DNA of 64,000 nt from an uncultured bacterium (GTDB lineage Bacteria; Verrucomicrobiota; Kiritimatiellia; CAIKKV01; CAIJXV01), in NCBI GenBank assembly GCA_903824675.1, contig CAIJXV010000102.1, positions 21,668 to 85,667 of the forward strand. Reading direction: 5' to 3'. Each line of letters starts with the position of its first letter. The first letter of the stretch is position 1. Of this stretch, positions 34,439-41,955 are shown in pieces. The notes beneath the pieces were generated by a model, which did no database searches, was not told the origin of the DNA, and saw only the letters and a list, made by a program, of their open reading frames with translations. The translations under genes and the position numbers were made by a program.

Positions 34439-34494
34439 GTTCATACCGAATACTGAGGATTCCCTGAGATATAGGCATTTGAAGAGAGGTCAGA

Positions 34495-35319
34495 ATGGAA
34501 ACGTTTCGGCTCAACGCTCATTATTATCAGCAATTCGGAGCTGATTATGCGCGGGAGGTTCCTGGTGAGGGATATGGCGGATGGAAAGCAGCCGATCTCG
34601 ATTTTTCCTGGAAACATTCCGCTGTGGTCGTGATGCACGCTTGGGATGTGCAGCCCATGGAAATCGACCCAGCCGGCTATAGTGAGTGTGAATATATTCC
34701 ACGGGCGGATGCGATCTGCAAGAAGGTATTCCCGGGTTTACTCGCTGCGATTCGTGCCCGGGAATTCACCTTGTTTCACGTGGTCGGGCATCAAGGATAT
34801 TACGAGCACCTGCCGGGCTACCAACGTGCTGTTGCATTGGCCGGCCCAGAGCCAGTGCGGCCAACTTCGGTTATGAGCGATCCTTGCTTGGACAACCTTG
34901 TCCAATTTCGCCGCGACCATGTCTGGCCGGGGAAAGAGAATCTTGTACTCCGTTCAAGGAGTCGGTTCGCCACTGATTTTCATCCTGCGGCGCGACCTCT
35001 GGGTGATGAAGGAGTGGCCGCCAATTCGCATCAACTTGCGGCGCTTTGTCGGTCGGCCGGAATTAATCATCTTATTTATGCTGGTTTTGCCGTGGGTGGA
35101 TGTCTCCTGGCATCGCCCGGGGGAATGGTGGATATGCAGCGACGGGGTGTCTTGTGTTCGGTATTGCGGGAAGCTGTTACGGCTATTGAGAACCGCGAGA
35201 CGGCGAGGCAAGAGCTCTCCAAACAACTGGAATTGTGGCGGGTTGCCTTGAGTTTTGGATTTGTGTTTGAGGTGTCGAGTTTTATTGCCGCACTGCGAAA
35301 AGGTGCCACCACGTCATGA
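34495..35319 (+). CDS. Isochorismatase-like cysteine hydrolase, divergent
   Basis: 274 residues with the isochorismatase Rossmann-like layout: a first strand AVVVMHAWDVQPM supplying the likely catalytic Asp, a middle strand FTLFHVVGHQGYY, LVLRSRSRFATDF where the family lysine is usually found, and LIYAGFAVGGCLLASPGGMVDM with the nucleophilic cysteine after a GG. The K-x-x-x-SAF triad element is degraded (RSRSRFATDF), so catalysis needs checking. It ends with a helical segment that extends past the usual ~200 residues. Between bioD and the heparinase genes. Confidence 0.72.
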   Translation: METFRLNAHYYQQFGADYAREVPGEGYGGWKAADLDFSWKHSAVVVMHAWDVQPMEIDPAGYSECEYIPRADAICKKVFPGLLAAIRAREFTLFHVVGHQGYYEHLPGYQRAVALAGPEPVRPTSVMSDPCLDNLVQFRRDHVWPGKENLVLRSRSRFATDFHPAARPLGDEGVAANSHQLAALCRSAGINHLIYAGFAVGGCLLASPGGMVDMQRRGVLCSVLREAVTAIENRETARQELSKQLELWRVALSFGFVFEVSSFIAALRKGATTS

Positions 35320-35359
35320 GATGTAGCCAATTTGGCGACAGATTTAACGGCGGTGGTTC

Positions 35360-38311
35360 ATGAAGACCGCTGGCATTCTGATTCCCCCCATCCAAGTCAA
35401 TCGATTGCGGAAAAATATTCAGGAACAGGCATGGGCAACGGCAGAACGTGATCGCATTGTCGCATTAGCCGCAACCTGGCGATCCCTTTCAGATAGGGAA
35501 CTGCGTGCTCTCATGTTCGGCAACACGATCACCCGCGCCTGGGATATTTGGTATGGGGGGTTTTGCCCGGCCTGCAAAGGCGATATTCCTTTCATGGGGC
35601 CGTTTGATGCCTTGCGTCATCCCTGGAAGATTCCCTGCCCTCATTGCCGGGAGCTGTTCCCCAAAAATGATTTTTTCGCTTTTTATCGGTCAGGACTGGA
35701 TGAGGATGGTATTTTTGATCGCGCCCGTGCGGACCGTTCACTCTTGTTCAATACCGATCACCCGGACCCTGAAGATCCGCTGCATTTGTTTGGCGTGGAC
35801 GATGGGGAGGGTTATGTTGAAGGCGAATATCGCTGGCGCTATATTGGACACTACCTGATACGCGGGCAATGGCGACAGTGGGTCCTCGACGGCCTGCTCC
35901 ATTTGGCGGAAGCTTATGTTCTCACCGGGGATCCGGTTTATGCCCACAAGGCAGATGTGCTATTCGACCGGGTGGCGGATCTCCACCCGACTTTTGATTT
36001 CGGCAAACAGGGGGTTATTTACCAACAGCCCGCAGACCGGGGATATGTTTCCACCTGGCATGGCGCCTGTATTGAGGTGCGCGAACTGGCCGTGGCTTTT
36101 GATCTGGTTTTTGATGGACTTTGCGAGGCGACCCGTAACAAAGTTAATGAACGTATCCTAAATGACGTGCTCGCCAACCTGTCCAAAATTAATTCCAATC
36201 CACCCGATACGGATATTACGATCATCCTCATCCGTCTGATTCAAGGATGGCCCGGGAATCGCGAGGAAGTCGTTTCCCTGCTGGGGGCGGTGTTTCGGGA
36301 AGCCACGGTGGTGGATGGCCTCACCGGCGAGAAGGGGATCCTCGGGTATGCTTGCGTTAGCCCCATGGCGATCGCCTACTTCCTGTTGCGCGTGATGCTG
36401 ATCGAGGGTGATCTGGTCCGGCATCTTATGAAAAACTTTCCCCGTTTGCACAGCCTTTACCGTTTTTATGTCGATACGTGGTGTTTACAAAACTATTACC
36501 CCCTGATTGGCGATTATGGCTGGTTCGGTGAGCGGACCACGCAGTATCCCGCCGTGTCTTGGGGGCGGTCCTCGGGGGGCGGCCAACCGCCATTGCCTAC
36601 GGGATTGTTGCCTTCCCTCTATTCGTTTTTCTGGGAACTCTACGAACTGACCGGTGATCCCGCCTTTGTGCAGGTGTTGTACCGGGCGAATGGTGTGTCC
36701 AGTGCCGGATTGCCGCATGATCCTTACGTTGATCATCCGCCGTCTTTCCAGCAATCGGTCCAGGCGGTCATCGATCGTGAGGGTGTAGAATTGAAAGTGG
36801 ATAGTGTTAACCTTGAAGAGTGGCACCTGGCGATTCTTCGTTCAGGACGGGCACCCGCTGCCCATGCGGCATGGGTCTGCTATGATTCGTGGGGGCGACA
36901 TGGCCATGCCAACGCGATGAATTTGGGACTTTATGCCAAAGGCTTGGATCTTTTGCCTGACAATGGTTATCCGCCGCTTAAATTCGGACATAGCAGTCCC
37001 TTCTTCAATTGGTACTGGAGCACGGCGGCTCATAACACGGTAGTGGTGGATGGCCGTAGCCAGGCTCGCTTTGATGGAAAAACAACACGGTGGGAAAAGG
37101 GGGATGGATTTCAAGTCATGCGCTTCGAGCCGGATAGAATTCCTTGTGCCCTCATCGGTCCGGATCACGAACAGATTGGATTCTTCCTGACGACACCCGG
37201 ACGTATTAGCCGGGTGCGAGTTCTGACCCGTCCGGATCCGGATGGCGAGTGGACCTTACAGTTTGAGGACTCTTTTGACCGGGTTGAACCGGGGAAAAAC
37301 TGGATGATTCTCGACGGGGAATGGCGGATTGAGGCAGGGCACTTGGTTGGGTGGGGAACGATCCTGTGTACCCGAAAGTTTCCCGGGGTGCAACGAGTTG
37401 AATTCGATGCGGTAACCGATAGCCCTATCCCCTGTGACCTAAGTGCTTTATTGGCAACCGATGAACGGGGGGTGGGGGAGGGTATTTTCTTTGGATTGGG
37501 TGCGGATTATAACCAACGAAGCCTGATCATGTATGACCGGCGTCCGGCCCGGGATCGAGCTGCAGTGCAAACAACACGGTGTTTGATTATTCCCGGACAT
37601 ACTCACCGAATTGTTTGTGAACATGATGGGCTCTGGTTGAGGCATTGGGTGGATGATGTTTTGATTCAGAGTTGTGTGAATGACGGGATGCCCCATTTGG
37701 CAATTGCACAGAATGAAACCAGTGATCTGAAACGTTATGCCCGGACCGTGATGCTGGTCGATATTTCCGATGACGACTGTTACCTGGTGGACCTGTTCGA
37801 CGTCACCGGTGGCCATGACCATGCCAAATTCATCCAGAGTAATTATAGCACGCTTACGGTACAGGGATTGGAGTTGCGCCCAACAGAGGAGTATGGATAC
37901 GGGACACTGATGCGTAATTTTAGCGGCGATCTGACACCTGTGCCAGGGTGGACAGCCGATTGGAAAATTGATGGGCTTCAAGCGGGAGACCCCTTTGACC
38001 GCAATGTTCACCTGCGGTACACTGACTTGACGGAAGGGGCCGAGGCGCATACTTGTGAGGGATGGATTGCCAAACGCGGAGTTGAGGAAACATGGATTCC
38101 ACGCCTGCTGGTTCGACGTCAATCAGAAGGAGATACTTTGTCGTCCCTGTTCATTGCGGTGTTAGAGCCCTATATCGATACCTCTCGTATTTCCCACATC
38201 CGCCGGACTGGCTTGTCCTCTTTGGAGATCGACTTGAAAAATGGCCGGCGGGATTATATTGAATGGACTGTGGACGGACGGATTAAGCTGGCCTCGCGAA
38301 TGCACAAATAA
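35360..38311 (+). CDS. Heparinase II/III-like protein with zinc-ribbon N-terminus and inserted jelly-roll domain
   Basis: 983 residues. The N-terminal segment has a CPAC...CPHC zinc-ribbon (Cys69, 72, 93, 96). An alpha-helical toroid follows (YRWRYIGHYLIRGQWRQWVLDGLLHLAEAYVLTGDPVYA). The heparinase II/III C-terminal beta-sandwich is recognisable by DSWGRHGHANAMNLGLYAKGLDLLPDNGYP and STAAHNTVVVDGRSQ. Between about 635 and 780 (FEDSFDRVEPGKNWMILDGEW... VDDVLIQSCVND) sits a LamG/DUF1080-like jelly-roll, probably a carbohydrate-binding module, inserted within the sandwich. Expected activity is polysaccharide lyase cleavage of uronic-acid-containing glycans. There is no signal peptide, so it may act on imported oligosaccharides. 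Confidence 0.85.
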   Translation: MKTAGILIPPIQVNRLRKNIQEQAWATAERDRIVALAATWRSLSDRELRALMFGNTITRAWDIWYGGFCPACKGDIPFMGPFDALRHPWKIPCPHCRELFPKNDFFAFYRSGLDEDGIFDRARADRSLLFNTDHPDPEDPLHLFGVDDGEGYVEGEYRWRYIGHYLIRGQWRQWVLDGLLHLAEAYVLTGDPVYAHKADVLFDRVADLHPTFDFGKQGVIYQQPADRGYVSTWHGACIEVRELAVAFDLVFDGLCEATRNKVNERILNDVLANLSKINSNPPDTDITIILIRLIQGWPGNREEVVSLLGAVFREATVVDGLTGEKGILGYACVSPMAIAYFLLRVMLIEGDLVRHLMKNFPRLHSLYRFYVDTWCLQNYYPLIGDYGWFGERTTQYPAVSWGRSSGGGQPPLPTGLLPSLYSFFWELYELTGDPAFVQVLYRANGVSSAGLPHDPYVDHPPSFQQSVQAVIDREGVELKVDSVNLEEWHLAILRSGRAPAAHAAWVCYDSWGRHGHANAMNLGLYAKGLDLLPDNGYPPLKFGHSSPFFNWYWSTAAHNTVVVDGRSQARFDGKTTRWEKGDGFQVMRFEPDRIPCALIGPDHEQIGFFLTTPGRISRVRVLTRPDPDGEWTLQFEDSFDRVEPGKNWMILDGEWRIEAGHLVGWGTILCTRKFPGVQRVEFDAVTDSPIPCDLSALLATDERGVGEGIFFGLGADYNQRSLIMYDRRPARDRAAVQTTRCLIIPGHTHRIVCEHDGLWLRHWVDDVLIQSCVNDGMPHLAIAQNETSDLKRYARTVMLVDISDDDCYLVDLFDVTGGHDHAKFIQSNYSTLTVQGLELRPTEEYGYGTLMRNFSGDLTPVPGWTADWKIDGLQAGDPFDRNVHLRYTDLTEGAEAHTCEGWIAKRGVEETWIPRLLVRRQSEGDTLSSLFIAVLEPYIDTSRISHIRRTGLSSLEIDLKNGRRDYIEWTVDGRIKLASRMHK

Positions 38312-38338
38312 TGTTCTGATTCTGAAACGAAGGAGCTC

Positions 38339-40534
38339 ATGGCCTCTTTGCCTCCCGCTATTTTAAGAAACACGTCTGATTGTTATGGCTTAATTCCACC
38401 GGAACTCCCGCCGCATCCCCGTGTGTTTGTAACGCCAGCCCACATTGAATCTACACGCAGCCATCTGGCCACTTGCCCCTGGCGCCGTTCCGCGTTGTCG
38501 ATTTTATTGGAACGATGCCGGCAGATCCAGGACTTCAGCGACGATCCCCAGGCGCCTCTGACACCCGCCATAACACAGGCTTTCAAGAACGCTGGATTTT
38601 ATATCATGCGCAATGCCCTGGCGTTTCACCTCACCCGAAAATCACATCATTACCACGAGGCTTTACGGGTCTTGGTTGCGCTGGCCGAAGCCTATGCCCG
38701 GCGTCCCTTGACCGGGCACGACTGCCGGGCGGTCGGTGGGGGTATGCACGAGCAGGAGTTTGTCTCCTGGCTGGCTTGCGCCTACGATCTCCTGGCCGCC
38801 GATGGCTTTGGTGATGCGGATCAACGAGTTCTCGACGCGGGTTTACAGGCCGGCATTGAGGTGGTTGAAGCCAATCGCCATTGTTCGTGTTCCAATCATA
38901 ACTCGTGGGGTTTTCGTGCGAATCTCTCGATTGCCGGCGCAATTGGTGATCGCCAAAGAGTGATGGCCACTCTTTATGGCGGGCACGTAAAGGAGCGTGG
39001 GCGTTATGGATTCATCCATCAACTGCGGCATGATCTGCTTGCCGATGGCATTGAATGGGAACACAATCTTCGGCATCACTTTCTAACCATGGCCACCTAT
39101 GCCGATCTTGCGGATCGCGGACGGAATCTTGGAATTGACCTCTGGAACCAGACATTTCCCGCCAGTTTGGAAAATGAAGGATTCGATTTGCATCGGGATT
39201 ATGGTCCTCCGGGAGACAAAGCGTTATGGACGGCATTTGTAGCGCCCCTCTATCAGATTTTCCCCAATGGCGAATTCCCACTTTTAGGCGATTCGCGATT
39301 AAGTCAGATTCAGGGATTGAGTTATTGGGGGATCTTTTATCATTTGGCATATGAAGCCCATCCAGATCCCCGGCTGGCCTGGGCGATTCATCAAATTGAA
39401 CTGCAGAGTCACACACGACGACATCCTGATTTGCCGGCGGGCCTTCAAACCGAAACGGCCGATCTGGATTTTGTCCGACTCCTTCAGGATGAATGGCCTA
39501 CCGGACGGTTTGACCTGAAAGAGGATGCGACCTTTGGTTTAACCGGGTTAAACCAGAAGGGGTGTTCCCTGTTCCCAACTCATGGGTCGGCTTTGCTTCG
39601 CGTCGATCCAGACCAAATCGAAACGCCCTGCACCTTTCTCTTCTGGGGGCCGCATAGCGGCGGGCATCAGGGGCCCGGGGCATTGAATCTTGAGCTTTCT
39701 GCGGGTGGGCATCGGATTACGGATGCACCCTGGTCCCGTTCGTTTGAGGATCCCCTGCACTTGGCCTGGTGTCGCACGACTCTGGCACATAATACCGTGA
39801 CCGTGGACGAAACCCCGATGCATCCTTACGACCAGCCAACCGAATCCGTTTGGGAAAGCGATTACTGGCATCACACCGTAACGGATGGCGAATTGCTGGG
39901 GTTTTATCCGGATGGCGACTATAAAATCGTCAGGGCGTGCAATGACACGGTCTATCCCGGAGTTCGGTTGGATCGAACCGTTGTTGCCGGTCGCGATTAC
40001 GTGTTGGATATTTATCGATGTCTGTCGGCGGACGAGCACCATTATGATTGGGTGTTCCAATGTCCGGCCCTGATTCATGTCCCGAGCGGGATTCCTTCCC
40101 GGGAAGAAGTTTTCTTTGCAGGGACGAAACGGGGCTATTCGCAACTCAGGAAATTGCAGGGATACAGGTTACCGGTCCAGAACGGGATTGAACTAAAATG
40201 GACCGATGGGCCCGGTGCCTTTTGGACACATTCGATGGCGACCACAGAGGGTACAGTCGTGACGGCCCTGACTCCCGAGCCGGACAGCGAAAACGGATTC
40301 CCGGGTTCGGATCATTATCCTTTACGCGCCGGTTCGCTTCTGATGCTTCGGTGTTGCGGGCGATCGGTCGCATTTGCCACGTTGTTTACTTTTCGACCTC
40401 GGAATTCTTTCCAACTTGAATCACTGGCGGGAGATGCAGAGGGCGATTTAACCCTCGCGCTGAAGGGCTATGATGGGAGTGGTCAGAATTGGGTATTCCC
40501 AATCAATCCGCTCAAGCCTCACTGGAACGCCTGA
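38339..40534 (+). CDS. Heparinase II/III-like protein (polysaccharide lyase)
   Basis: 731 residues, 27 bases after the previous heparinase-like gene with gaaggag as ribosome-binding site. The toroidal domain contains CSCSNHNSWGFRANLSIAGAIGD and LRHDLLADGIEWEHNLRHHFLTM, with Asn/His/Tyr residues expected at the cleft. The beta-sandwich has HSGGHQGPGALNLELSAGGHRITDAPWSRSF and TLAHNTVTVDETPMHPYDQP, parallel to the STAAHNTVVVDG of the neighbour. It lacks a signal peptide and the zinc-ribbon start. The pair probably degrades the same glycan class in two steps. The substrate is not predictable by eye. Confidence 0.87.
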   Translation: MASLPPAILRNTSDCYGLIPPELPPHPRVFVTPAHIESTRSHLATCPWRRSALSILLERCRQIQDFSDDPQAPLTPAITQAFKNAGFYIMRNALAFHLTRKSHHYHEALRVLVALAEAYARRPLTGHDCRAVGGGMHEQEFVSWLACAYDLLAADGFGDADQRVLDAGLQAGIEVVEANRHCSCSNHNSWGFRANLSIAGAIGDRQRVMATLYGGHVKERGRYGFIHQLRHDLLADGIEWEHNLRHHFLTMATYADLADRGRNLGIDLWNQTFPASLENEGFDLHRDYGPPGDKALWTAFVAPLYQIFPNGEFPLLGDSRLSQIQGLSYWGIFYHLAYEAHPDPRLAWAIHQIELQSHTRRHPDLPAGLQTETADLDFVRLLQDEWPTGRFDLKEDATFGLTGLNQKGCSLFPTHGSALLRVDPDQIETPCTFLFWGPHSGGHQGPGALNLELSAGGHRITDAPWSRSFEDPLHLAWCRTTLAHNTVTVDETPMHPYDQPTESVWESDYWHHTVTDGELLGFYPDGDYKIVRACNDTVYPGVRLDRTVVAGRDYVLDIYRCLSADEHHYDWVFQCPALIHVPSGIPSREEVFFAGTKRGYSQLRKLQGYRLPVQNGIELKWTDGPGAFWTHSMATTEGTVVTALTPEPDSENGFPGSDHYPLRAGSLLMLRCCGRSVAFATLFTFRPRNSFQLESLAGDAEGDLTLALKGYDGSGQNWVFPINPLKPHWNA

Positions 40535-40864
40535 TCGGCTGAGTCGCACGTAAAATGCAACCTGCGAAAAGGCCATGGAGTGACCTTTTTAGAAAAGCGC
40601 TATTTACTTTGCGCGTGCCAACCATGCCATGCGTTTGTTTAAATTCCGCCACGAGTTTGATTGCGCCGGATGGGACGGGCCAAGCCTGCATCCCGTATGA
40701 CAAGGAACAAGTATCGATCCACCCGCTGGCGAACTGTCCGTTCTTAATATGGCAAAGCTCTTTATGGCCAAGGTGATCTCGTCGCCTTACAGGGTTGATG
40801 ATCCTGTCGCGCTAAAAAAAAACGTGCCCATCCTTTGCGAATCCCGATCCCGCGACGGAGCTCA
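40535..40864. other. Intergenic region between convergent genes
   Basis: 330 bases. A short hairpin (aaaagg/cctttt) near 40571-40600 followed by tttttaga may be a weak terminator for the heparinase gene. A 73-codon open frame (40555-40776) has no domain or ribosome-binding site and is not called. Nothing else was seen. Confidence 0.45.
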
Positions 40865-41902
40865 TTACTGCATATTAATGATGGCTTTTACCACACCATC
40901 GCGATAATGCTCGACGAGATCGAAGGCTTCGGGGGTTCGGTTGAACGGGAAGTGATGGGTGATCATAAAGTCGGCATTGATTTTGCCGGAGGACAGAAGG
41001 TCGAGTGCCGGTTGGACGCAATGATTTTGCCGGCGCACGTTTTGAATACAGAGTTCCTTGCGGCGGGCTTTATCAATGGTGAACGCGATTCGGTCGACAG
41101 TAGGGATGCCGATCAGGAGTAATTTTCCGCCCGGTTTGAGAAGATCAACGGCCTGATCGATGGCGGATTGTTCGCCACAGCATTCAAAGACCACATCCAG
41201 CAGCAGGGGTTCGGCCTGGGTGATTTCGGCGACAATGTCCTGGCGGTCGACATTGCCGGTCCAGTCGGCCCCGGCTTTTTTCGCGGAGGCCAGTCGGGAA
41301 TCGATCTTGTCGGTAACATAGATTTTGCGCGCTCCCTGGGCGCGAGCGGGCAGGAGCACGCTGAGACCGATGGGGCCGGCTCCAAGAATTCCGATTGCGG
41401 CTCCGGGCATGGGCAGGGATTGCTTGACCCCGTAGTAGCCGATGGACAGGGGCTCAACGAGCGCGGCGCGATCGAAGGACATGGATGCCGGGACCGGAAA
41501 GCAGCATTCTTCAGGCATGACAATAAATTCTGACAGACAGCCTTCTGCTTGTCCGGGGCAGCCGAGAAACCGCAATTTGCGACAGGTATGCGGCCGGCCC
41601 ACTTTGCACTGGTCGCATTCCCAGCAGGGCATGGCGGGCTCAACCGCGACCCGGTCCCCGGCCTTGAGTTTTGTCACCGCGGATCCGGTGTTGACGACCA
41701 CTGCGGAGCATTCGTGGCCAACGGTAAATGGATACTTGACGATTTGGATGCCGATGCGGCCGGTGGAATAATAGTGAACATCCGAGCCGCAAACGCCGAC
41801 GGTGGCCAGTTTAAGCAGGACATCATTGGGCTGTTGGATCTTGGGGTCGGGGACTTCGCGAAGTTCCATTTTGCGAATACCGGTTAAAACCATGGCTTTC
41901 AT
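40865..41902 (-). CDS. Zinc-dependent sorbitol/polyol dehydrogenase-like enzyme (MDR family)
   Basis: 345 residues. Catalytic zinc ligands fit Cys38 (GVCGSDVH) and His63-Glu64 (GHEC); the structural zinc site has Cys93, 96, 99 and 107 (CWECDQC...C). The Rossmann loop is GILGAGPIGLS. This layout, with LVEPLSIGYYGVKQS, is typical of sorbitol/xylitol-type dehydrogenases oxidising polyols to ketoses with NAD+. It faces the heparinase genes and is probably part of the same carbohydrate use. A start at 41902 fits the family. Confidence 0.92.
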   Translation of the reverse strand: MKAMVLTGIRKMELREVPDPKIQQPNDVLLKLATVGVCGSDVHYYSTGRIGIQIVKYPFTVGHECSAVVVNTGSAVTKLKAGDRVAVEPAMPCWECDQCKVGRPHTCRKLRFLGCPGQAEGCLSEFIVMPEECCFPVPASMSFDRAALVEPLSIGYYGVKQSLPMPGAAIGILGAGPIGLSVLLPARAQGARKIYVTDKIDSRLASAKKAGADWTGNVDRQDIVAEITQAEPLLLDVVFECCGEQSAIDQAVDLLKPGGKLLLIGIPTVDRIAFTIDKARRKELCIQNVRRQNHCVQPALDLLSSGKINADFMITHHFPFNRTPEAFDLVEHYRDGVVKAIINMQ

Positions 41903-41955
41903 TTTTCATACCTCATTACGTTGTGAATCGATAGAAAGAGTTGTCCGCAAAATGA

